Below, in pieces: positions 42,605 to 52,011 of a DNA stretch of 64,000 bases (positions within the stretch are counted from its first letter, which is position 1; the number at the start of each line of letters is the position of its first letter). The notes below the pieces were generated by a model. It did not search any database. It was given only the letters and a program-made list of their open reading frames with translations, and was not told the DNA's origin. Origin of the DNA: Bacteroidota bacterium (GTDB taxonomy: Bacteria > Bacteroidota > Bacteroidia > Flavobacteriales > Flavobacteriaceae); assembly GCA_023446155.1 (NCBI GenBank), contig JAEXIT010000017.1, positions 62,001 to 126,000 of the forward strand. The letters are read 5' to 3'. The position numbers were made by a program, and so were the translations under genes.

Positions 42605-43879
42605 ATGAGCAAATATGTCACTGCAGCGGAAGCTGTAAAAGTAATAAAATCGAATGACCGTATTTATGTTCAGGCGGCGGCGGCAACGCCTACAGTCCTG
42701 ACCAAAGCGCTGGCCGATCGGGCTGGCGAACTGAGAAATGTTGAATTGTGTCACCTGCATACCGAAGGGGAAGCAGCATATGCCAAGCCGGAACTGGCAG
42801 AAAGTTTTCATGTTAATTCCTTTTTTATCGGGCAAAACGTCCGGCATACGATAGCCGCCGGTAATGGATCGTATACGCCGGTATTTTTAAGTGAGCTACC
42901 GCATTTATTCCGAAAAGGCGCTATTCCGTTGGATGTGGCTTTTATACATGTATCGCCACCGGATAGCCATGGGTACTGCTCATTGGGTGTTTCGGTGGAA
43001 GCTTCCATCGCAGCGGTAGAAAATTCAAAAATTGTGATTGCACAGGTCAACCCGAATATGCCGCGAACATTTGGGGATGGTATTTTACACGTTTCGGAAA
43101 TCGATTATCTGGTTGAGGTTAATGAGCCGATTCACGGACATGGCTCGAAAGAAATCAATCCGATTGAGGCTAAAATCGGGGAACTGGTAGCCGGACTGAT
43201 TGAAGATGAAAGTACGCTGCAAATGGGAATTGGTTCGATCCCGAATGCGGTGTTGGCACAACTGGTGCATCATAAAAACCTGGGATTGCATACCGAAATG
43301 TTTTCGGATGGTGTAATTGATTTGATTGAAAATGATGTGATCAATTGTAATTTTAAAGGGGTTAACCGCGGACGTGCGTTGGCAACGTTTTTAATTGGTT
43401 CGCAACGGTTGTATGATTTTGTAAATGATAATCCGTTTATCGAAATGCGGGAATCATCTTATGTGAATGATACTTCTGTAATCCGTAAAAATCCTAAAAT
43501 GATCGCGATCAACTCGGCGATAGAAGTAGACATTACCGGACAGGTTTGTGCCGATTCGATCGGAGCCAAAATGTATTCGGGTGTAGGTGGTCAGATGGAT
43601 TTTGTTCGGGGGGCGTCACTGAGCAAAGGTGGAAAAGCAATTATTGCGCTGCCATCGGTTACAAAAAGAGGAGAGAGTCGTATCGTACCCTATCTGAAAC
43701 AAGGTGCCGGAGTGGTAACAACCCGTTCGCATGTACAATATATTGTTACCGAATACGGTATTGCCAATTTATATGGCAAAACACTAAAACAACGTTCTGA
43801 GGAACTGGTGAAAATTGCCCACCCGGATCACCGGGAATGGATCGAAAAATCCTATTATGAACTAAGTCATTTTAAATAA
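42605..43879 (+). CDS. Acetyl-CoA hydrolase/CoA-transferase family protein
   Basis: Moves CoA between short acyl groups and acetate or succinate, or hydrolyses acetyl-CoA. 424 aa. N-terminal domain motifs are RIYVQAAAATPTVL and the HVSPPDSHGYCSLG block. The second domain has LHTEMFSDGVIDLIE, whose Glu fits the catalytic position, then GVGGQMDFVRGA and EYGIANLYGKTLKQR. Hydrolase versus transferase and the exact acyl group cannot be settled from sequence. It stands alone, with a hairpin after its stop. Confidence 0.87.
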   Translation: MSKYVTAAEAVKVIKSNDRIYVQAAAATPTVLTKALADRAGELRNVELCHLHTEGEAAYAKPELAESFHVNSFFIGQNVRHTIAAGNGSYTPVFLSELPHLFRKGAIPLDVAFIHVSPPDSHGYCSLGVSVEASIAAVENSKIVIAQVNPNMPRTFGDGILHVSEIDYLVEVNEPIHGHGSKEINPIEAKIGELVAGLIEDESTLQMGIGSIPNAVLAQLVHHKNLGLHTEMFSDGVIDLIENDVINCNFKGVNRGRALATFLIGSQRLYDFVNDNPFIEMRESSYVNDTSVIRKNPKMIAINSAIEVDITGQVCADSIGAKMYSGVGGQMDFVRGASLSKGGKAIIALPSVTKRGESRIVPYLKQGAGVVTTRSHVQYIVTEYGIANLYGKTLKQRSEELVKIAHPDHREWIEKSYYELSHFK

Positions 43880-43883
43880 AATA

Positions 43884-43907
43884 AAAAAGCTCCATATGGA
43901 GCTTTTT
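43884..43907. terminator. Bidirectional terminator between CoA-transferase and gpmI
   Basis: A perfect 24-bp palindrome, AAAAAGCTCCAT with its complement, exactly between two convergent genes and adjacent to the gpmI stop. T-rich flanks occur on both sides. Confidence 0.85.
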
Positions 43908-45440
43908 CTATTTTTGGATCGGATGTAATAACGAATGTTGTGTCATCGCTGCCGGTTTTTCGATACCCATTAATTCCAGTATGGTAGGTGCAATATCGCC
44001 TAAAATACCGTTGTCGATAAATTGTAATTCCTTATCCACTAAAATAATCGGAACCGGATTGGTGGTATGCGCCGTGTTAGGGGTGCCATCCGGATTGATC
44101 ATGGTTTCGCAATTACCGTGGTCGGCAATGACAATGGTGGTATACTCGTTGGCCAAAGCGGTTTCGATGACTTCTTTTACACAAATGTCAACAGCTTCAC
44201 AGGCTTTAATCGCGGCTTCCATAACACCGGTATGTCCAACCATATCGCCATTGGCAAAATTCAGACAAACAAAATCCACTTCCCCTTTTTGTAATTCCGG
44301 TATCAGGGCATCTTTAAGATCGAAGGCGCTCATCTCCGGTTTTAAATCGTAGGTGGCAACTTTTGGCGACGGACATAAGAGTCGGCTTTCGCCTATAAAA
44401 GGCTCTTCGCGGCCACCGGAAAAGAAAAAGGTAACATGGGGGTATTTTTCCGTTTCGGCAATCCGAATCTGTTTTTTATGGTTTTTCTCGAGGACTTCTC
44501 CCAGCGTTTCGGTAATATTTTCCTTGTCGTAAATAACATGAACGTTTTTATACGTATCGTCATAATTGGTCATCGTCACATAATACAAATCCAGTTTGTG
44601 CATGTTTTGCTCATGTAAGTCTTTTTGCGACAACACCTCGGTTAGCTGACGTCCGCGGTCGGTTCTGAAATTAAAGAAAATAACGACATCGCCGTCTTTT
44701 ACCGTTGCAGTTGGATGTTGCTGTTCGTTTACGATAACTATCGGTTCGATAAATTCATCCGTCACATTATTATGATAGCTGGCCAAAACACTCAACACCG
44801 GATTGGTAGAAGGTGTTCCTTTTCCATTGACGATAAGATCGTATGCCAATTTGATGCGTTCCCATCTTTTATCACGATCCATAGCATAGTAACGGCCAAT
44901 GATAGACGCTAGTTTGGCATTGGATCGATGCAGATAGTTTTCAAGATCTTCAATATATCGGGCACCCGATTTCGGATCGACATCACGGCCATCGGTAAAA
45001 GCGTGGACAAAAACGTCGTGCACTCCGGATTCCTGAGCAGCATCCAGCAGGCCTCTTAAATGGGAAGTATGCGAATGTACGCCGCCATCGGATACAAGTC
45101 CTAAAAAGTGAACCGCTTTATGATTCTTTTTGGCATAGTCGAAAGCTGCCTGTACTTCTTTTTCGTGATTCAACGTTTTATTCTGAACGGCAAGATTGAT
45201 TTTTGCCAAATCCTGGTAAATAATTCGCCCGGCGCCAAGGTTCATGTGGCCCACTTCGGAATTCCCCATTTGGCCTTCCGGAAGGCCAACATTTAAACCG
45301 TCGGTACGTAAGGAAGCATTCGGATATCGGGTATAAAGACTATCGATAAAAGGAGTGTTGGCATTGTCGATGGCTGAAACTTTAGGATCGGGTGATTTTC
45401 CCCAACCATCCAGAATCATTAAAATAACTTTCTTTTTCAT
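43908..45440 (-). CDS. gpmI: 2,3-bisphosphoglycerate-independent phosphoglycerate mutase
   Basis: Interconverts 3- and 2-phosphoglycerate in glycolysis using two Mn ions and a serine nucleophile. 510 aa. The start at 45440 gives MKKKVILMILDGWG with Asp11, and it overlaps the DUF5916 stop by four bases (ATGA); a second ATG at 45452 is less likely. The phosphorylated Ser61 is in GQMGNSEVGHMNLGAG. Later blocks include FVHAFTDGRDVDPKSG, NFRTDRGRQLTE and the C-terminal ADHGNCE. The overlap implies translational coupling to a membrane protein of unknown role. Confidence 0.96.
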   Translation of the reverse strand: MKKKVILMILDGWGKSPDPKVSAIDNANTPFIDSLYTRYPNASLRTDGLNVGLPEGQMGNSEVGHMNLGAGRIIYQDLAKINLAVQNKTLNHEKEVQAAFDYAKKNHKAVHFLGLVSDGGVHSHTSHLRGLLDAAQESGVHDVFVHAFTDGRDVDPKSGARYIEDLENYLHRSNAKLASIIGRYYAMDRDKRWERIKLAYDLIVNGKGTPSTNPVLSVLASYHNNVTDEFIEPIVIVNEQQHPTATVKDGDVVIFFNFRTDRGRQLTEVLSQKDLHEQNMHKLDLYYVTMTNYDDTYKNVHVIYDKENITETLGEVLEKNHKKQIRIAETEKYPHVTFFFSGGREEPFIGESRLLCPSPKVATYDLKPEMSAFDLKDALIPELQKGEVDFVCLNFANGDMVGHTGVMEAAIKACEAVDICVKEVIETALANEYTTIVIADHGNCETMINPDGTPNTAHTTNPVPIILVDKELQFIDNGILGDIAPTILELMGIEKPAAMTQHSLLHPIQK

Positions 45441-47857
45441 GTTTTGAACCATTTTTTGGCATTGTTGTAATCAATATAGTAACGAAAACTAATTGATAGT
45501 GTGTTGTTAAGATTGTTGCTTAAAGTGTGCTCTAAATTATCAATAATATTTTTATTTAAGCGCCTTTCGCTGTGAATTGCATTGTTTCGGTACAAAATTG
45601 ACAACTGACTGCCGGGTGCAAACCACCACGAATAGGATAAATCGAAGTTCCAGATTTTAAAATTGGAGTTTTGGTTCTCGTTATACGACGTATTGGGAAG
45701 GAAATACCCCTCGTCGGTTAGCGTAAGGAAATTATGATTTTCAGCATACGACCAGTAATAACGCGCCTTCAGGTTGATGGTCATCTTGCTGTTAATCGAG
45801 AACTTTCCGGTTACGGTATTTTCGATGGTATTCCGGTTGCGATTCGCAAAGATGATCTGATCATTGTTGAAATCGACCCAGCCTTTTTCGTTGTTTTGAC
45901 GACTCCAGTCCACCGCGTAAATCAATGTGAACTGATCGCTAAAACGGTACCTCGGACTAAGTCGGATTCCGTAATTGCGGCGTTTGTCCTGATCGTAAAA
46001 GTCTACAAACAGATTGGCATCCAGAGCAAATGGATAATTGTAATTGGTGGAAATATCAATCCAATTAAATACATATTTCGGATTGTACACATAGCGGCCA
46101 TCCCGGCGCGGTTGGTAAAAATCGAAGGTTTCGAACGGCGATACTAAAAAACCGGCTCCGAAATAATGATTCTTTTTATCGGTGGTTTCCAGATTAAATT
46201 CCAAGGACGCTTCCTGTGGTTTTCCAGTTACGTTTTCGAATTCACTATAGGTAATTGAGCTGATTTTAAACGTGTTAAAGGTTTTGTTCGGATTTAAAAT
46301 ACGATAACTGCTACTAAAGGTGAAGTTGTGGTAGTTGGTCATAAAAATGATTCCTAAATCATTGATGTCGTATTTGTCTGATATATAACTGGTATTGGCG
46401 CTAAAGCGATAGTTTCCACTGGTTTTTCCAAAGTTCAGATAAGCCGTATACCCATTTTTATTTCCGTCGAAGTCATTCACGTGACTAAATTTTACATTTC
46501 CGGAAAGGTTATAGGTATTGGCTTTGGTATTCAGATCAAAAAGGAAAGCACTTACATTGGCATCCCGAAAAGCACCGTCGCGAATCACGCTGGTATTGAC
46601 CACCGAAACGGAGGAATTTTTCCGAAAACGCTGATCCAGCACCAGAATGTTATAGTTGGCCAACGGTTCGACCACTTCGGTACGGGTTGCTCCGGTTTCG
46701 GAGTTTCGGATGGTTGCTTCGGTTTTTTCAGTAACCGCATTCATCACACCAATTCCAAGCCCTTTTGCCGTCCGACCGGAAATTTTTACCGCATTGATCA
46801 AATTAATTCGGGATGGATATTGCTGGATTTCTTCATTTTCGGCAATCGAGGGTGAAGTAGAAGGCGAACCGCCAATCCGGCGGGAATACAGTAAGCCTCC
46901 CTTATTGAACATATCGGTACCCTCGGTAAAAAAAGGTCGGTTTTCATTAAACTGCTGTTCAAACGGACCAAGATTCAGGACGACGTTATCAAAAGCGGTT
47001 TGCCCGAAATCGGGAACCAGAATGGCATCGAGCGTAAACGAATCGTTGATTCCGTATTTGATGTCCATTCCCGCTTTAAACTCGGTATTGGTGCCGCTGG
47101 CTTTGCTGTGATTTACATAATAGGAAGAATAGGGAATCAGAAACAGTCGGGTAGGCGGTTTGATATCGTGGATTCCGTCTAAAATCCCGGCCTGTGTAAT
47201 GGTATTGCCGATTTTATTATCGATCCGATTCCAGGTGAATTTTTGTCGGTCGCGACGGATTTCCCTAAAAAAATTAACGCCCCATATTTGTTCTTTTTGT
47301 TCGGAAAAGCGAAGGGCGGCATACGGAATTTTCATTTCAACGGTCCAGCCAAAATCGGTTAAGACAACATTGCTATGCCAGATTCCGTCCCAGGAATAAT
47401 CTTCTCCGCTTTCGGTAGCGAGACAATCCATTTGCGTTCCGGCGGTACTCACAAAAAAGCGGAAATCCTGTTGTCCGTCGTTATAACCATTAATAAAAAT
47501 ACCGAAAAAATCGGAAGTTCCGAACTTGTCTCTTTCGGTAATTTCTTTTACGATTTTGGTAGGATCGTCATAAAGTATGGCCGAAATATAAATACCGTCA
47601 TCGTCGTATAAAACCTTCACCTCGGTACGTTTTTCGTAAGGAGCCGGGTTTCCGTTATCGGGTTGAAAGGTGATAAAATCGGATGCAGATTCCGTATTTT
47701 TCCATTCATTTTCGTCGGGTTTTCCGTCGAGAATAATGGAGCCTTTAAGAGGAGAAGCCTTAAGTCTTTTTTTATTTTGAAAATCGGGTGTAACCTCCTG
47801 TCCGAAAATAAATGTTGCATTTATGGCAATAAAAACGATAAAAATTACGTTTTTCAT
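45437..47857 (-). CDS. DUF5916 exported protein with carbohydrate-binding-like N-terminus
   Basis: 806 aa with a signal peptide (MKNVIFIVFIAINATFIFGQ). The N-terminal domain (about 30-230) resembles family 9 carbohydrate-binding modules or DOMON folds, with IILDGKPDENEWKNT and VKVLYDDDGIYISAILYDD. The remainder is rich in aromatic beta strands (YNYPFALDANLFVDFYDQD and similar, ending RYYID), suggestive of an outer-membrane beta-barrel. No catalytic site is recognised. It is probably an envelope or carbohydrate-related protein. It is transcribed ahead of gpmI with a 4-bp overlap; a perfect -7 element lies 23 nt upstream. Confidence 0.82.
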   Translation of the reverse strand: MKNVIFIVFIAINATFIFGQEVTPDFQNKKRLKASPLKGSIILDGKPDENEWKNTESASDFITFQPDNGNPAPYEKRTEVKVLYDDDGIYISAILYDDPTKIVKEITERDKFGTSDFFGIFINGYNDGQQDFRFFVSTAGTQMDCLATESGEDYSWDGIWHSNVVLTDFGWTVEMKIPYAALRFSEQKEQIWGVNFFREIRRDRQKFTWNRIDNKIGNTITQAGILDGIHDIKPPTRLFLIPYSSYYVNHSKASGTNTEFKAGMDIKYGINDSFTLDAILVPDFGQTAFDNVVLNLGPFEQQFNENRPFFTEGTDMFNKGGLLYSRRIGGSPSTSPSIAENEEIQQYPSRINLINAVKISGRTAKGLGIGVMNAVTEKTEATIRNSETGATRTEVVEPLANYNILVLDQRFRKNSSVSVVNTSVIRDGAFRDANVSAFLFDLNTKANTYNLSGNVKFSHVNDFDGNKNGYTAYLNFGKTSGNYRFSANTSYISDKYDINDLGIIFMTNYHNFTFSSSYRILNPNKTFNTFKISSITYSEFENVTGKPQEASLEFNLETTDKKNHYFGAGFLVSPFETFDFYQPRRDGRYVYNPKYVFNWIDISTNYNYPFALDANLFVDFYDQDKRRNYGIRLSPRYRFSDQFTLIYAVDWSRQNNEKGWVDFNNDQIIFANRNRNTIENTVTGKFSINSKMTINLKARYYWSYAENHNFLTLTDEGYFLPNTSYNENQNSNFKIWNFDLSYSWWFAPGSQLSILYRNNAIHSERRLNKNIIDNLEHTLSNNLNNTLSISFRYYIDYNNAKKWFKT

Positions 47858-47879
47858 TTAATTTTTGAGTTGAAATTAA

Positions 47880-47887
47880 CAAATATA
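47880..47887 (-). promoter_or_regulatory. -7 element TATATTTG of the DUF5916-gpmI unit
   Basis: Exact TAnnTTTG match on the minus strand, 22 nt before the ATG at 47857. Confidence 0.5.
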
Positions 47888-47990
47888 CTTTTTTTAAATC
47901 TGTTTTGTAAGAATAAAAGGTGTTTTAAATGTTAAAATGTGATAAAACGGAATTTAAATGTTAAAGTTAGGGGGTAAATGATAAAAAACA

Positions 47991-48021
47991 TTTGGTTGTT
48001 TAAAATTTATCTATATTTTTG
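47991..48021 (+). promoter_or_regulatory. Bacteroidota-type promoter of the YkuD-like gene
   Basis: TTTG (47991-47994) and TATTTTTG (48014-48021) are 19 nt apart, matching TTG-N17-23-TAnnTTTG. Transcription would start near 48027, so the in-frame TTG at 48019 cannot be the start. Confidence 0.75.
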
Positions 48022-48057
48022 GGCTCGACACACAGTAATATAATTAATAGAGTATCA

Positions 48058-48768
48058 ATGGCTTATAGAGTTTTGCCGGTTTTGTTCCTTTTTTTGTTGT
48101 CTTTTAAACCACTAAGCACAAAGGAAACAGACCCACCAAAGTTAGTAGCGGCCAACGCGAAAGCTTCGTTTGAATTAAAAGTTAAAAATTTATACACAGC
48201 GCTCAATCCACAAAGGTTCGCAATGCCTAAACTGGAGAGTTTTTCCAAGGCATTGGAAGGTTTTTACCAGTTGAAAGAACAAGGCCTTGTGAAAAAAGAT
48301 ATTTTAACTTTAATCGATTTTAGTTTGTCTTCTGCCCAAAAACGACTTTGGGTGATCGACATGGCTACCAACACCATTTTACTGCAATCGGTAGTGTCAC
48401 ACGGTCGTAACAGCGGTGACGAATTTGCTACGGATTTTTCCAACGAAAACAACTCCTTTAAGAGTAGTTTAGGTTTTTATGCAACAGGCGAAGTTTACCA
48501 GGGTAAACACGGAATGTCTTTGCGTTTGGATGGATTGGAATACGGTATCAATGACAATGCACGCAATCGTGCGGTGGTAATGCACGGTGCCGATTATGCC
48601 AATGAAAACATTATTTCAAAACAAGGCCGATTGGGAAGAAGTCAGGGTTGCCCTGCTGTTCCGGTTGCCCTTCACAAAGAAATTATCAATTTAATAAAAG
48701 ATAAATCCTGTCTTTTTATTTATCACCCGTCACGAAATTATGAGAATAAGTCAAAACTAATCTCGTAA
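48058..48768 (+). CDS. Murein L,D-transpeptidase catalytic domain family protein
   Basis: 236 aa exported protein with an N-terminal signal or anchor (MAYRVLPVLFLFLLSF). The catalytic domain (about 85-215) has the nucleophile Cys198 in RSQGCPAVP with His176 in VVMHGADY, the L,D-transpeptidase His/Cys pair. Members of this YkuD-like group build 3-3 crosslinks or modify murein. The start is fixed by the promoter upstream. Its 3' end overlaps the 3' end of a second, larger L,D-transpeptidase gene by 12 bp. Confidence 0.88.
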   Translation: MAYRVLPVLFLFLLSFKPLSTKETDPPKLVAANAKASFELKVKNLYTALNPQRFAMPKLESFSKALEGFYQLKEQGLVKKDILTLIDFSLSSAQKRLWVIDMATNTILLQSVVSHGRNSGDEFATDFSNENNSFKSSLGFYATGEVYQGKHGMSLRLDGLEYGINDNARNRAVVMHGADYANENIISKQGRLGRSQGCPAVPVALHKEIINLIKDKSCLFIYHPSRNYENKSKLIS

Positions 48769-50358
48769 TTTGGCGTAGAGTTCGAAATCAAGATCATAAA
48801 TATCGTTTCTGAATTGAAGCCCGTCTTTGTCCATCCAAGCTGTCCAATACAGCTGATGCACAAAGGTGGTTTTTTTCAATACGATACTTTGCGTTTTGTT
48901 GGACGCAATCATTTTATCCACGCGTTCCTTGCTCCAGTTGTTCTCTTCTTTTTCCAGAATAAATCCAGACAATTTAAAAGGATCCTCAACCCGGATACAG
49001 CCCGAACTTAGTGCTCTGTTATTGAGTTTAAAGTAATCCCGGTGATTGGTATCGTGCAGATATACCAAGTGTTTATTGCTGAAATTAAATTTGATCAATC
49101 CTAATGAATTATTCGCACCCGGCTTTTGAACATAACGATAGTTGTTGGATTTTCCGGAGTTCCAGTTTTCCGGACTAACCACATTGCCTTTCATATCGTA
49201 GATGGTGATTCCGGTTGAGGCGAAATAATTCAGGTTTCTACTGGCCGATGGTGTCAGATCTTCTTTTAAAATCGTTGGCGGAACCGTCCAGGTAGGGTTA
49301 ATCACCAGATTGCTGAACTTTGACGATAATACCGGTGTGCGTCTTTTGGCACGTCCCACAACGACACGGTGATTCTGAATCGTATCGTTATCATTCACCA
49401 GATAGAGATTAAAATCAGGTATATTGATGATCACATAACTTTCACCTAATTCCCTTGGGAACCAGCGCCAGCGTTCCAGATTGGCAATGATTTGTTTTTT
49501 TCGCTGTGCTTTTGAAAGATTCATCGCCGCGACTGTTCCTTTTCCAATAACGCCATCCGGTGTTAAACCGTGTCGTTTCTGGAATTTTTTTACTGCCAAC
49601 TGTGTCTTGTCGTCATACACTTTTGTCAGGGAATCCGGTTTTTTATAGTCGCCCCAATACGCCAGTCGTTTTTTGACGTCGAGTATGGCCGCATTGGTAT
49701 CGTTAGGGATCAATTTGTCTTTTACTGAAATGTTTTTCAGATTGTCATTCGGCATACTTTCGATTTTTCGAAGGGCATCTTTTAGCCTCAGATAGACGAT
49801 ATGTTTCGGTTTTAATGAATCCAGGCTTTCCAGAATCGTATGGTTTTTTAAGGCATACTGTAATTTGTGACTAAGGTCAATCTCCTTTGGATACATATCC
49901 CAATCGGAATATAATTTGGTCGGTTCCAGTTTACCGTTATACAAATGACTGGCTAGTTTGTAAAAGATTTCCGTATGCAGAATATCATTGGTAATCCGGT
50001 CTTTTTCCGCCAGACTTTTATGATTGTTGTCCTTTTCTGTAATGGTGTTGAAGTTATAGTCGTCCGGATTTAGTCCATCCAATTCACTGTTTTTAATGGA
50101 TTCGGTCAACGCTATGCGATCCTTTTCCAATGTCCATACGGTTTTGTACAGGTTGTTTTTATAGAATTGTTTTACTGCATCCGAACTATTGGCAAAATAA
50201 GTGGAATCAATGGCAATGGCTTCCGGAAAAGCAAGTGGGGTTACTTTTACCGTATCTTTAACTATAATCTGTTTGTCTGCCATAGCAGTCGGCTCCTTTT
50301 TGCAGCCAAAAAGAAACATGTGAACCAATAATAGACAGTAGCGATGCAACATAGTCAT
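48757..50358 (-). CDS. L,D-transpeptidase, YcbB/LdtD-like, lipoprotein
   Basis: 533 aa. The N-terminus is a short lipoprotein signal with lipobox MFLFGC (Cys19). A YcbB-like scaffold domain covers about 60-220. A peptidoglycan-binding domain follows (about 205-275, AVKKFQKRHGLTPDGVIG). The YkuD domain (about 300-470) has INPTWTVPPTILKEDLTP, LVYLHDTNHRDYFK and the catalytic Cys454 in SSGCIRVEDP. It makes 3-3 crosslinks in murein and can resist beta-lactams. Its 12-bp tail overlap with the gene at 48058 leaves no terminator between them. Confidence 0.9.
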   Translation of the reverse strand: MTMLHRYCLLLVHMFLFGCKKEPTAMADKQIIVKDTVKVTPLAFPEAIAIDSTYFANSSDAVKQFYKNNLYKTVWTLEKDRIALTESIKNSELDGLNPDDYNFNTITEKDNNHKSLAEKDRITNDILHTEIFYKLASHLYNGKLEPTKLYSDWDMYPKEIDLSHKLQYALKNHTILESLDSLKPKHIVYLRLKDALRKIESMPNDNLKNISVKDKLIPNDTNAAILDVKKRLAYWGDYKKPDSLTKVYDDKTQLAVKKFQKRHGLTPDGVIGKGTVAAMNLSKAQRKKQIIANLERWRWFPRELGESYVIINIPDFNLYLVNDNDTIQNHRVVVGRAKRRTPVLSSKFSNLVINPTWTVPPTILKEDLTPSASRNLNYFASTGITIYDMKGNVVSPENWNSGKSNNYRYVQKPGANNSLGLIKFNFSNKHLVYLHDTNHRDYFKLNNRALSSGCIRVEDPFKLSGFILEKEENNWSKERVDKMIASNKTQSIVLKKTTFVHQLYWTAWMDKDGLQFRNDIYDLDFELYAKLRD

Positions 50359-50413
50359 ATAAATTTATTCTATAAGTTACGAAAATAATGGTAAACCAAA
50401 AAACTGTAGGTTT

Positions 50414-50851
50414 TTATACCATTTTCCTCATAACAAAATGTATGCCGATTGTTGGAATGTCAAAAGCATCACCGACAATTTCATATCCCATTTTTTTATA
50501 GAAATCGACAGCAGCTTCTCGCGCATTAAACCAAATGAGGGATCCGTTTTGTTCTTTAATGCAGACTTCTGCTTCGCTAACAAGGCGTTCTCCATATCCT
50601 TTTTTTTGGAATTCGTCCAAAACTGCCATTCCTCGGAGCTGAAATTGCCCAACTTGAGGAAACGATTTGTGGCGGGAGGCAAAAATGGAAACAATTCCAG
50701 CGAGTTTACTGTTGTTGTATAACCCCAAATGGGTAGTTGTTTCCAAATCGTCTCCTTCAAAAATACAACTTTCGATAGGTTTCCCCGGTCGTAAAACCGG
50801 TTGGCGTACCTGAAAAGTAGTACTACTGTTGATTTTTTTTACGAAAACCAT
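50414..50851 (-). CDS. GNAT family N-acetyltransferase
   Basis: 145 aa Gcn5-related acetyltransferase. Motif A for acetyl-CoA binding is QLRGMAVLDEFQKKGYGERLV (about 70-90), and NAREAAVDFYKKMGYEIVGD supplies motif B near the C-terminus. The acceptor substrate is unknown. The 162-bp region upstream has no gene. It resembles small stand-alone flavobacterial GNAT proteins, and it is not part of an operon as far as I can see. Confidence 0.88.
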   Translation of the reverse strand: MVFVKKINSSTTFQVRQPVLRPGKPIESCIFEGDDLETTTHLGLYNNSKLAGIVSIFASRHKSFPQVGQFQLRGMAVLDEFQKKGYGERLVSEAEVCIKEQNGSLIWFNAREAAVDFYKKMGYEIVGDAFDIPTIGIHFVMRKMV

Positions 50852-51018
50852 TTTTTGTTCTTCTGAATAAATTCAGGCAATATAATTATTTTGACACATA
50901 ATATAATTATAACTTAGATGCAGGAAAAATGAAATAGTTGCTTCAAAAAAGAACTTTTTTTTAAATAAAGCCCAAAAAGTAGTTGGTGCACAACATTTTA
51001 AGCTCTAATAAGAGGTGC

Positions 51019-51867
51019 TTATTTTTTAGATTGCATTTTAAAAGCATTGTAAACCGCCTGGTGAATCACTGTGGCATGCGTTTCGTCGGCCATATAATCG
51101 AATACCACTTTTGCATTTTTATGCGTTTTGATGCTCTTGTAAAGTGATTCCACTTCCTGGTACATTTTCAAATCTTCGTCTTTACTGGGAGCGCCAATAT
51201 AGATGGTAACCGGATTTTTTAGATTTTTCGTCAAAAGGGTTCCGGCATTTTTTAATAAGGCCTGCTCGCCCCACCATAAACTCGGACTAATAATGATATA
51301 GTTGGTAAACAACTGCGGACGCTTGGCTAAAATTTCCGTAGCCATTAATCCGGCCAATGATTCTCCGATAACAGTTTTTTGCTCGCTCACACGGTAGTTT
51401 TTGGTCATATAAGGCTGTAGTTCTTTTTCAAGGAAATCCATATAATTTTGCGAACCGCCATATTGCGGAAAACTACTCTTTTTAAAACCTTCTTTTTCGA
51501 TAAAATCGGTGTTGGTCACGGCAAAAGTAAAATCACGTCTTCGGTTGGTGTTTTCAATTCCTACTACAATTGAGCCGGGTAGGCGATTCACCCACGATTG
51601 GGAACTGAAGCGTACGATTCCGGCAAGATGAATGAAATCCTCTTCCATGCCGCCGTCAAGGATATAAATTACCGGGTATTTCGCATTGGGATCGTCGTGA
51701 TATCCTTCCGGCAGTGTGATGTTGATGGTTCGGTTTTCGTTTAAAACGGTAGAAAATAAAACGTCCGATTTTCCAATAACTAAGGGTTTGTCCTGAGCTT
51801 GTAGAGCCAGATTCGTAGCGAGTAGCAGTAAACATGTAAGTAGCAGATTTTTTAAAGGATGTGTCAT
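51019..51867 (-). CDS. Exported alpha/beta hydrolase, esterase of the Fes/IroE type
   Basis: 282 aa with a signal peptide (MTHPLKNLLLTCLLLLATNLALQAQ). The esterase-D/IroE-like fold shows YPVIYILDGGMEEDF (oxyanion region, about 64-79), nucleophile Ser170 in VIGESLAGLMATE, and a late HATVIHQ with the catalytic His. This group contains siderophore esterases and general carboxylesterases; no siderophore genes are close, so substrate is open. It lies 144 bp downstream of a Crp/Fnr gene on the same strand. Confidence 0.85.
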   Translation of the reverse strand: MTHPLKNLLLTCLLLLATNLALQAQDKPLVIGKSDVLFSTVLNENRTINITLPEGYHDDPNAKYPVIYILDGGMEEDFIHLAGIVRFSSQSWVNRLPGSIVVGIENTNRRRDFTFAVTNTDFIEKEGFKKSSFPQYGGSQNYMDFLEKELQPYMTKNYRVSEQKTVIGESLAGLMATEILAKRPQLFTNYIIISPSLWWGEQALLKNAGTLLTKNLKNPVTIYIGAPSKDEDLKMYQEVESLYKSIKTHKNAKVVFDYMADETHATVIHQAVYNAFKMQSKK

Positions 51868-52011
51868 ATAATTGAATTTACTTTTTTGGATGTATAACTT
51901 GTAACGCGTTTCCAGATATTAGGTTTTACTTTTTTATTTCAGTACGGTGTAATCGGACAAAAGTATCCGAAATAAAAAAGAAAAGTGTTTACATATGTTG
52001 AGAATCGGCCA

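Noticed and set aside
48019..48057. N-terminal extension of the YkuD-like protein from the TTG at 48019
   Set aside because: The TTG is inside the -7 element, upstream of the predicted transcript start.
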